64,000 bases of DNA, from NCBI GenBank assembly GCA_029624815.1, contig JARSSH010000033.1, forward strand, positions 1 to 64,000, written 5' to 3'. This DNA comes from Candidatus Competibacter sp. GTDB lineage: Bacteria; Pseudomonadota; Gammaproteobacteria; Competibacterales; Competibacteraceae. The position numbers were made by a program, and so were the translations under genes. Positions 57,237-64,000 of the stretch are shown here, in pieces; the stretch's first letter is position 1; every line of letters starts with the position of its first letter. The notes under the pieces were generated by a model. That model had not been told where the DNA came from, ran no database searches, and was given only the letters and a program-made list of their open reading frames with translations.

Positions 57237-58328
57237 ATGACCGTTACTCCAGACGATGCCCAGCTTGCCGAACTGGCCGCCGCCGTCAAGGCGTGGGGGC
57301 GAGCACTCGGTTTCCAGCAAGTCGGCATCGCCGATATCGACTTGGGCGCGCACGAGGCGCGGTTGCTCGACTGGCTGGCCGAAGGCTTTCATGGCGAGAT
57401 GGAGTATATGGCCCGGCACGGGCTCAAACGCGGCCGGCCGGCGGAATTGGCGCCGGGCACGACGCGGGTGATCGCGGCGCGGATGGATTATCTGCCGCCA
57501 GTCGCCGCCGCGCCCTGGAGCGTGTTACGCCAGCGCGAACTGGGCTATGTGTCGCGCTACGCCCTGGGCCGGGATTATCACAAGGTGTTGCGGCGACGCC
57601 TGCAACGGCTGGCCGAACGCATCGCCGCCGCCAGCGGCCCGTTCGGTTATCGGGTGTTTGCCGACAGCGCCCCGGTGCTGGAAAAAGCGCTGGCGGAGAA
57701 GGCCGGGCTGGGTTGGATCGGCAAGCACAGCAACCTGCTGGACCGCCGCGCCGGCTCGTGGTTCTTCCTCGGCGAGATTTACGTGGATCTGCCGCTGCCG
57801 GTGGATCGACCGGCCAGCGCGCACTGTGGCCGTTGCACCGCCTGTCTGGATATTTGTCCGACCCGGGCCATCGTCGCGCCATACCGGGTGGACGCCCGTC
57901 GCTGTATTTCCTACCACACCATCGAACTGCGCGGGTCGATTCCGCCGGAGTTTCGCCGCGCCATCGGCAACCGCATCTACGGCTGCGACGACTGCCAGTT
58001 GGTCTGTCCCTGGAATCGCTTCGCCCGACCGAGCGTCGAGCCGGATTTCCGCGTCCGGCACGGATTGGACGCGTTGGGATTGATCGAACTGTTCGACTGG
58101 GACGAGGCGGCGTTCCTGCGCCGCACCGAAGGTAGCGCCATCCGCCGGATCGGCCATGAACGCTGGTTGCGCAATATCGCCGTGGCTTTGGGCAACGCAC
58201 CGCGTTCGGCGGCGGCGACGGCCGCTTTGCGGGGCCGGATGACGCATCCATCGGCACTGGTGCGGGAACATGTCGCCTGGGCGCTGGCGGAACAGGGGAG
58301 TCGGTCAGTCGATACGAGCGGGATATAG
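57237..58328 (+). CDS. queG: epoxyqueuosine reductase
   Basis: 363 residues. A cobalamin-dependent iron-sulfur enzyme that removes the epoxide in the last step of queuosine synthesis on tRNA. Two [4Fe-4S] motifs CGRCTACLDICPTRAI and CDDCQLVCPWN, SAPVLEKALAEKAGLGWIGKHSN, and a C-terminal HEAT-like tail are present. It is the likely B12-requiring enzyme in this window, which gives the cobinamide salvage operon a use. Confidence 0.94.
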   Translation: MTVTPDDAQLAELAAAVKAWGRALGFQQVGIADIDLGAHEARLLDWLAEGFHGEMEYMARHGLKRGRPAELAPGTTRVIAARMDYLPPVAAAPWSVLRQRELGYVSRYALGRDYHKVLRRRLQRLAERIAAASGPFGYRVFADSAPVLEKALAEKAGLGWIGKHSNLLDRRAGSWFFLGEIYVDLPLPVDRPASAHCGRCTACLDICPTRAIVAPYRVDARRCISYHTIELRGSIPPEFRRAIGNRIYGCDDCQLVCPWNRFARPSVEPDFRVRHGLDALGLIELFDWDEAAFLRRTEGSAIRRIGHERWLRNIAVALGNAPRSAAATAALRGRMTHPSALVREHVAWALAEQGSRSVDTSGI

Positions 58329-58384
58329 AACGTTTACGATCCGGGCAACGTTCGTGGCGATCCCTTGCAAGGCCCGCGCAAGCG

Positions 58385-59770
58385 TTATTCGTCGTCGCCG
58401 AACTGATAATCCTTGAGGCGGCGCTTGAGCGTGGATAGTGGGATGCCCAGTTGGCGGGCGACAGCCGCCTTGTTGTTTTGGTTGCGCCCCATGGCGTCCA
58501 GAATCATCTGCCGTTCCATTTCCTTGAGGTGGGCGCGAGCATCGGCCGCGCTCGACGGCGACGACGGGGCGGAGATCGGCTCGGACCGGACGGGCAAGGG
58601 GCCCGGCGCGGCGGGTATTGCTTGCGCCGCCGCCTCGCGTGGCAACCGTAGATCCGCTGGACCGATCTCCCGCTCGCCGCACATCACCGCCGCCCGCTCC
58701 AGCACATTGCGCAGCTCCCGCACATTGCCCGGCCACGAGTAGTCCTGTAGCGCCGCCATGGCCGTCGCCGAAATCTGGCAGTTCAACTGCAACTGCTTGC
58801 ACAGATGGCGGGTGATCTGCGGAATATCCTCGCGCACCTCCCGCAATGCGGGCAGATCGATCGGCACCACCGACAGGCGATAGAACAGGTCGGCGCGGAA
58901 AGCGCCGGCGCGGACCATTGCCGTCAGATCCCGGTGGGTGGCGGTGATGACGCGCACGTCCACCCGCGCGGGTTTGTCGGAACCGATCGGCGTGACCTCG
59001 CGGCTTTCCAGCACTCGAAGCAGCCGCGGCTGCAAATCCAGCGGCAACTCGCCGATCTCGTCGATGAACAAGGTGCCGGTGTGCGCTTGGCGGAACGCGC
59101 CCTCGCGCGAGCCGGTGGCGCCGGTAAACGCCCCCTTGATATGGCCGAACAGGTCGTTCCGCACCATCTCGGGTTCGGTCACCGAGGCGTCGAACACCAC
59201 CAGGGGCCCGGTGCGGCCCGACAGCGCGTGCAGGGTGCGGGCCACCAGTTCCTTGCCGGAGCCCGACTCGCCGTGCAGATGCACGGTGGTCGGCGTGGCG
59301 GCCACGGCTTGAATCATGCCGTACAGTTCCCGCATCCGCTCGCTCGCGCCCACCAGTTCGCCCAATCGGTCCTGGCGCGAGACCGCGACCTTGCGCTCTT
59401 CGGTATGCTGGCGGATCAGCAGCCGGGAGTAGCCGAGCCGGCATTCGGCGTTCGGAGGAATGTAGGCTTCGGTGATGCGCACATCGTTGATGAACGTGCC
59501 GTTGGTGGAATTGAGATCGCGCAGCATCAATCCGTTCGGGGTCATGCGGATTTCCGCATGCCGGCGCGAGACCGCGCGATCGCTGAGCACGATGTCGTTG
59601 TCCAGCGCGGAGCCCATGCACACCGTCGGTAGGCCGAGGCTGGTTTCCAGACCGGCGTCCGGGCCGGCGGTCACGCGCAGCTCGATCGCCTCGAACTTGA
59701 CCCGCAGCCGGGACTGGGCGGAGGCGACGATGATCTCGGTGCCATCGCTGGATGGAAAAGATGAGGACAT
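58385..59770 (-). CDS. FHA-domain sigma-54-dependent transcriptional activator
   Basis: Start taken at ATG 59770 (a GTG three codons earlier is possible); about 461 residues. An N-terminal FHA phospho-Thr-binding domain (GSALDNDIVLSDRAVSRRHAEI, RDLNSTNGTFIND) is followed by an AAA+ domain. Walker A is GESGSGKE, the sigma-54 contact loop GAFTGA is present, and so is GTLFIDEIGELP. A Fis-type HTH ends it (NNKAAVARQLGIPLSTLKRRL). It should open sigma-54 promoters in response to Ser/Thr phosphorylation; such FHA activators often occur with type VI secretion genes, none of which is seen here. Confidence 0.92.
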   Translation of the reverse strand: MSSSFPSSDGTEIIVASAQSRLRVKFEAIELRVTAGPDAGLETSLGLPTVCMGSALDNDIVLSDRAVSRRHAEIRMTPNGLMLRDLNSTNGTFINDVRITEAYIPPNAECRLGYSRLLIRQHTEERKVAVSRQDRLGELVGASERMRELYGMIQAVAATPTTVHLHGESGSGKELVARTLHALSGRTGPLVVFDASVTEPEMVRNDLFGHIKGAFTGATGSREGAFRQAHTGTLFIDEIGELPLDLQPRLLRVLESREVTPIGSDKPARVDVRVITATHRDLTAMVRAGAFRADLFYRLSVVPIDLPALREVREDIPQITRHLCKQLQLNCQISATAMAALQDYSWPGNVRELRNVLERAAVMCGEREIGPADLRLPREAAAQAIPAAPGPLPVRSEPISAPSSPSSAADARAHLKEMERQMILDAMGRNQNNKAAVARQLGIPLSTLKRRLKDYQFGDDE

Positions 59771-59999
59771 TGCAACCACCGGAGGAATCGTTGATGCGCT
59801 TATATTAGTTCAATCCAGGCCACGGGTAATCACCAATCCGTGAGATGGCGGGTGGCGGCCGAGTGTATCCGGTAGCGACACGATCGGTATCGGTCGATGC
59901 GTCGATGTGATATCTAGAGATTACTTGATTTCCACAATAAATATGACTTTACTCTAAACTCCAGGACGATTAACTAATTGAGAAAAATGAGTAACGACC

Positions 60000-61085
60000 A
60001 TGACGGAAGAAAAAACCGGATTTTCGCTGAAAATTTTTCACAAGATTTTGCTGACGATGATTGTGGTGGCGCTAATCCCACTGAGCGGATTGCTGTATAT
60101 CGGCGGATATCAGCTTGAGCAGGACTGGCGCCAGAACGCCAATCTGAGTTTGACGCTGACCGCTGACGGTCTGGGCGGCAAGGTGAACGGATGGGTGGAC
60201 ACGAACCTGCGCGCCCTGCGCGAAAACGCCGTGCTGCCCGATCTTGTTTCCATGGATGCGACCCGGCAGAAGCCGATTCTGAAAGCGCTTCAGGATGCCT
60301 ACGAGTGGGCCTATCTGGTTTTTACCGTCGGGCGCGATGGCCAAAATATCGGGCGCAGCGACGATAATCCGTTGCAGTACTACGGTGATCGCGATTACTT
60401 CAAGCAGGTGTCGGCGGGCCAGCCGATCGGCCAGCAGGTGGTGATCGGGAAAACCTCCCAGAAACCGGCCTTGATTTTGGCTGGCCCGATTCGGAACGCC
60501 GCCGGTTCGACTGTAGGAGCCTTGGCCATGGCCATGCAGTTGGCGGATGTTTCCCAAGTAGTGGCCAGCGCCAAGATCGGCGCGACCGGATTCGCGATCC
60601 TGGTGGATCAGAACAACAAGGCGATCGCTCACGGCCGGCCGGAGCAGGTCGCCGAAGCCTTGCAGGATCTGAGCGCGCATCCGGCCCTGCAATCGCCGGA
60701 ATCGGCCCAAGCCCCGATCATCTATCGGGAAGGAGGCAAGCGCATTGTCGCCTATACCCAGAAAACCAGTTTGGGCTGGACGTTGATCGTCCAGCAGGAC
60801 TACGACGACGCTTTCGCGCCGTTGCTGGAGGCGCGGCAACGGGCGTTGTTCCTGATCGCGGGCGCGCTGGTGCTGGTGGTGGCCGTGGCCTATTTGCTGT
60901 CGCGGCAACTGGCGAGCCCGATTTGGGAGCTGACAGCCGTTGCCGAGAACATCAGTCGCGGCCATTTCGACCGAAAAATCGTCGGTACCGAACGTCGCGA
61001 TGAGATCGGCGCCCTGGCCCGCGCCATCGAGCGGATGGCGGCCAGCATCAAGCTGGCTTTCGAGCGGCTGCGGAAGAAACCCTAA
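60000..61085 (+). CDS. dCache-HAMP membrane receptor without an output domain
   Basis: 361 residues. A transmembrane helix at about 12-33, a periplasmic double-Cache domain (YGDRDYFKQVSAGQPIGQQV, YTQKTSLGWTLIVQQDYD), a second helix (LFLIAGALVLVVAVAYLLS) and a HAMP domain (ISRGHFDRKIVGTERRDEIGALARAIERM) that ends the protein. No kinase, MCP or GGDEF follows. Its signal must pass to a separate partner, possibly the next gene (61146-61694). Confidence 0.85.
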   Translation: MTEEKTGFSLKIFHKILLTMIVVALIPLSGLLYIGGYQLEQDWRQNANLSLTLTADGLGGKVNGWVDTNLRALRENAVLPDLVSMDATRQKPILKALQDAYEWAYLVFTVGRDGQNIGRSDDNPLQYYGDRDYFKQVSAGQPIGQQVVIGKTSQKPALILAGPIRNAAGSTVGALAMAMQLADVSQVVASAKIGATGFAILVDQNNKAIAHGRPEQVAEALQDLSAHPALQSPESAQAPIIYREGGKRIVAYTQKTSLGWTLIVQQDYDDAFAPLLEARQRALFLIAGALVLVVAVAYLLSRQLASPIWELTAVAENISRGHFDRKIVGTERRDEIGALARAIERMAASIKLAFERLRKKP

Positions 61086-61145
61086 ATCGATGCGCGAGTA
61101 GCGCGTCGTCAGCGGTTGGGGCGCTTCGCCCCTGAGATATTGAAT

Positions 61146-61694
61146 ATGGCCAAGGCACACCTTTCCCATTTCGCCAGATACGTGGATGAAGAACTCCGGA
61201 CGCTGTGCCGGGAAAAACGCACCGGTACGCTCTTTATCGCGTTCGCCAATAATTGGTTGGCCCAGATTGGCTTGAGCAACGGCGAGATCGTTGCCCTGAC
61301 GTTCCAGAGCAAGCATGGACAGGAAGCCTTGGGGCTGCTGCGTGGATTGGATGTCCAGATCAGCATTTCGCGTTTTGCCGAAGGACAACCACCAATTCAG
61401 CGGGCGGCGTTGCCACCCACCGATCTTATCCTGGAACAGCTCAAAGTCGCGCCTGGTTCGTCTGGGAAAGCGGCTGAACCGGTTAGCGGTCGAGCGCTGA
61501 CTGACCAGACCAAGTCCATGCTGGAACAGGAGTTGATGGAGTTTATCGGCCCCATGGCCGCGATCCTCTGCGAGGAAGCTTGGGAGTCGGCAACCGATTT
61601 GGAAACGGCGTTGACGATTTTGAGTCGAGAGCTACCCGATGCCAAGCAAGTGACTCGCTTCCGCCAGAATATCCTCAAACGGTTGTCGGCGTAG
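61146..61694 (+). CDS. DUF4388-like signalling partner protein
   Basis: The start at MAKAHLSHF lies just after a GGGGCG-CTT-CGCCCC hairpin (about 61117-61131); 182 residues. The N-terminal half (EKRTGTLFIAFANNWLAQIGLSNGEIVALTFQS) has the style of DUF4388, small beta domains of bacterial signalling proteins. The C-terminal half (LEQELMEFIGPMAAILCEEAW, then LSRELPDAKQVTRF) is a helical DUF8082-like unit. It is 60 bp after the Cache-HAMP gene and probably cotranscribed. The mode of action is unknown. Confidence 0.7.
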   Translation: MAKAHLSHFARYVDEELRTLCREKRTGTLFIAFANNWLAQIGLSNGEIVALTFQSKHGQEALGLLRGLDVQISISRFAEGQPPIQRAALPPTDLILEQLKVAPGSSGKAAEPVSGRALTDQTKSMLEQELMEFIGPMAAILCEEAWESATDLETALTILSRELPDAKQVTRFRQNILKRLSA

Positions 61695-62389
61695 CCGTCG
61701 GCGACTCCCACCGATGGCGAGGCGCGGTGAATTCCCGGCGGGAGAGGGGCGCGCGTTCGCGCGGGGCGAGGGCGAGCCGCAACCGCAATCGATTGAGGAA
61801 CGCTATATTCCCGATCTCGCCGACCCTGCCGATTATTTTCGCCCGATTCCGCCCGCGGACCGATTCGGACCACTGTCGAAACCTGTCCGTTACACACTAA
61901 TCTCCCTCGCTCTCCCCCGCAAGGGGGAGGGGATTTCCCGTTTTTAATTCCAAAAAAACCATGATCTTATAGAGTATGTATAACGGACATCCATCGAAAC
62001 GGCATCGCTGCCGAACCGAGTTCCATTGCCAATCGATGGCCGCATTTGGCGCACTGCTTGTCTGTTGGGGGATAACCCCCGGGATTCGGCCAGTGCCGGA
62101 ACGATAACAAGGCTATCGCAGTCGAATTCCACCAGCCGGTTGTAGACAGCACGGGAGCTGGCGTCGAGGGTGGCTGGCGTGGAACGGGGGCTTGAAGCTT
62201 TCCAGGCCATCTTCGGGACAGACCGCCAATTTTGTGTGGGTTGCGAATTGTGCGGGTTATCAATGTGCGGGTTATCAAGAGTACGCCGCGCCTTGACGGG
62301 GCTACAATACATCGACAACTTTCGACCGGTCTCCGCGGATTTCCCCACTACTCAATTCTTATCGTCGCCCGAATTTGACTGTTGCTGTC
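61695..62389. other. decayed stretch with palindrome and tandem repeat
   Basis: A plus-strand frame at 61714-61947 (IPDLADPADYFRPIPPADRFG) has a coding look but ends in a palindromic repeat with CTCCCCC/GGGGGAG arms (about 61907-61930) and lacks a convincing start. On the minus strand, pieces of one former gene appear in two frames (SSRAVYNRLVEFDCDSLVIV and TDKQCAKCGHRLAMELGSAA, the second with a C-x2-C), so a frameshifted remnant is likely. A 15-bp unit is exactly duplicated in tandem at 62249-62278. Confidence 0.4.
62249..62278. repeat. exact 15-bp tandem duplication
   Basis: TGTGCGGGTTATCAA occurs twice without a gap (62249-62263, 62264-62278), upstream of the N-formylglutamate amidohydrolase-like gene. 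It may be a slippage product or a paired regulator site. Confidence 0.7.
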
Positions 62390-63208
62390 ATGAACGACTC
62401 CGCGCTTCCGCGTTCGCGCTCTCCATCCTTGCTCGGCCCCGGGGAGCCACCGCCGTTTACCGTGGTCAACCCGGATGGTCGGGCTCCGCTGGTGCTGGTC
62501 TGCGACCACGCCAGCAACGCGGTGCCCGCCGCGCTGGGCCAGCTCGGCCTGGGATCGGTGGATCTGGGCCGGCACATTGCCTGGGACATCGGCGCGGCCG
62601 GCGTCGCCCGACGGCTGGCGGCGCGGCTGGACGCGCCGGCGGTGCTATGCGGCTACTCGCGGCTGGTGATCGACTGCAACCGTCCCCCCGGCGATCCCAC
62701 GTCAATCGCGGAGGTCAGCGACGGCGTTTTCATCCCCGGCAACCGCGATCTTGACGACGCCGCCGCCGAGGCGCGGGTGAACGCGGTGTTCTGGCCCTAT
62801 CATCAGGCGATCACTCAGATGCTGGCGCAGCGCTGGCGGCATGGCCATGGCCGGGCGCCGGCATTGATCGCCATCCACAGCTTCACGCCGGCGATGAATG
62901 GCTTTCGCCGTCCGTGGCATCTCGGCGTACTGTGGAATCGCGATGCCCGGCTGGCCGGGCCGGTGCTGGACCGGCTCCGCGCCGATCCCGAATTGTGCGT
63001 TGGCGATAACGAACCCTATTCCGGGCGCGAGGTTGGTTTCACCATGGACACCCACGGCGGCGCGGCCGGTCTGCCGCATGTGGAGGTGGAGATTCGCCAG
63101 GATCTGCTGGCCGACGAGACGGGCCGAGAGCGCTGGGCGACAGTGGTGGGCGACGTTCTGGCCGCGGTGCTACGGGACGAATCGCTGTACGCAGTCAACC
63201 ATTACTGA
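62390..63208 (+). CDS. N-formylglutamate amidohydrolase family protein
   Basis: The start at MNDSALPRSR; a TTG five codons earlier is possible. 272 residues. VLVCDHASNAVPAALGQLG, YSRLVIDCNRPPGDP, IAIHSFTPAMNGFRRPWHLGVLW and FTMDTHGGAAGLPHVEVEIRQDLL are the conserved blocks of the FGase/HutG-like zinc hydrolase family. No hut genes are near, so the natural substrate may not be N-formylglutamate. Confidence 0.85.
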   Translation: MNDSALPRSRSPSLLGPGEPPPFTVVNPDGRAPLVLVCDHASNAVPAALGQLGLGSVDLGRHIAWDIGAAGVARRLAARLDAPAVLCGYSRLVIDCNRPPGDPTSIAEVSDGVFIPGNRDLDDAAAEARVNAVFWPYHQAITQMLAQRWRHGHGRAPALIAIHSFTPAMNGFRRPWHLGVLWNRDARLAGPVLDRLRADPELCVGDNEPYSGREVGFTMDTHGGAAGLPHVEVEIRQDLLADETGRERWATVVGDVLAAVLRDESLYAVNHY

Positions 63209-63290
63209 GTATCGAGACGCTTGACGGTGCAGCTTGTCGTATACTCCAACTGACAGCCGCATAACGTCCGGGTTGGAGGGGGCACCCATC

Positions 63291-64000
63291 GTGGCCGCGA
63301 CGGGGAGTACAAATAACGCCGTGCCGGTGGGGCGCCCGCGAACGCGCATGGCGGCGCTGGCGCTGCTCTACATCGTGGTCTGGGTGGGCCTTTGGCATGC
63401 CTTGACCGCGCCAAACCTCGTCACGGGGGTCAGTCTTTGGTATCCATCGGCCGGACTGACTTTCGCCGTACTGCTGGAGCATGGCGCGCGCGCGTTGCCC
63501 TTGCCGATCGCCGCCGCCCTGCTGGCCGGTTTATCCCTCTGGTCCTGGAGCCAGTGGCCCTATTCTCTGCTCGGCGCTTTCATCCCTCAGCTCGGTTACG
63601 CCGTGGCCGCTCATGTTCTGCGCGGCTACCCGGACCGACGCTCTCATGGCAGGTGGCATTTCAACGATCCACGGCGGATGGCGATCTTCCTCGCCGCCTC
63701 TGCCGGTGGGTCTTTGTTCGCGGCGCTGATCGGCGCCCAGACTCTATATGTCGCCGGCCTGCTACCGCGGGCATCGTTGCCACAGGCGATTCTGGGCTGG
63801 TGGGTTGGCGACTTTGTCGGGGCGATCACTTTTGCGCCGCTGATCTTGATCTTCGCCGCGCCGTTGGCCCGGCGGTTCGGCAAAGGGGAACCACCGCAAC
63901 CGCCCAAATCCTGGATAGTGATCGACCCACCGTCGGTACGTCTGGTGCTGTTGCAGGGACTGCTGGCGATCCTGTTGCTGGTGGGCTTGTTCTGGATTCC
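63291..64000 (+). CDS. MASE1-like membrane sensor, 5' part (runs off the window)
   Basis: Open from GTG 63291, with GGAGGGGG ahead, to the window end without a stop (236 codons). Six or more hydrophobic segments include TGVSLWYPSAGLTFAVLLEHG and GWWVGDFVGAITFAPLILIF, in the manner of the MASE1 integral-membrane sensory domain. Such domains are normally followed by PAS, histidine kinase or GGDEF/EAL output, which would lie beyond 64000. Confidence 0.75.
   Translation, partial: MAATGSTNNAVPVGRPRTRMAALALLYIVVWVGLWHALTAPNLVTGVSLWYPSAGLTFAVLLEHGARALPLPIAAALLAGLSLWSWSQWPYSLLGAFIPQLGYAVAAHVLRGYPDRRSHGRWHFNDPRRMAIFLAASAGGSLFAALIGAQTLYVAGLLPRASLPQAILGWWVGDFVGAITFAPLILIFAAPLARRFGKGEPPQPPKSWIVIDPPSVRLVLLQGLLAILLLVGLFWI

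Overview
The window reads as chromosomal DNA from a GC-rich gammaproteobacterium. The evidence is a sigma-32 gene with the QRKLFFKLR box next to ftsY, full-length MnmG and ValRS of the enterobacterial type, a gamma-type Zur/ZnuABC locus with matching operators, DksA, an AmpG permease and an E. coli-like OxyR. A lineage near the Competibacteraceae is possible, but that is only an inference. Most genes are ordinary housekeeping genes. Between them lie small decayed accessory patches.

Region by region. 1-2247: a membrane Ser/Thr kinase-PEGA-FGE fusion whose C-terminus looks like a diversity-generating retroelement (DGR) variable region. It is followed by a truncated avd gene cut by an inverted-repeat element; no template repeat or reverse transcriptase is visible. 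2245-7296: DUF4124 protein, CPA1 antiporter, a secreted trypsin-like protease with a perfect internal DNA duplication, and an IS110 fragment. 7579-13002: chagasin-type lipoprotein, the lutABC lactate operon, an unknown protein with a nuclease-like motif, and a lipoprotein. 13186-19729: valS with a palindromic repeat read in frame, DUF2333, YdjM-like, GT4 and PAP2 proteins. 19773-23355: a scarred patch with a likely halohydrin dehalogenase, a haloalkane dehalogenase remnant, IS605/TnpB debris with a nested palindromic element, a broken cobH and an intact cbiX. 23356-36661: TauE, an isocitrate dehydrogenase-CBS fusion, oxyR, ftsY, rpoH with a CIRCE operator, murB, an NlpC/P60-like protein, pyrE, xthA, ampG, a YgjP-like peptidase and thyA.

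36779-42372 is a signalling operon on the minus strand: response regulator, PAS/degenerate kinase fused to a DnaQ-type exonuclease, small membrane protein, and symporter-histidine kinase. 42422-50640: a small DUF protein, mnmG, a THI5-like binding protein, cysH, the cobinamide salvage operon cbiZ-cbiB-cobD, and a periplasmic DsrE protein. 50860-54482: a CoA-binding pseudogene, then znuB-znuC-zur diverging from znuA across two tandem Zur boxes. 54636-59770: dksA, tsaE, nnr, queG and an FHA-type sigma-54 activator. 60000-64000: a Cache-HAMP receptor without an output domain, a DUF4388-like partner, a decayed stretch, an N-formylglutamate amidohydrolase-like gene, and the start of a MASE1 receptor that runs off the window.

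The most notable items are the DGR remnant, the two dehalogenase genes side by side, the repeat inside valS, the CIRCE site before rpoH, the exonuclease-kinase fusion and the ICD-CBS fusion.
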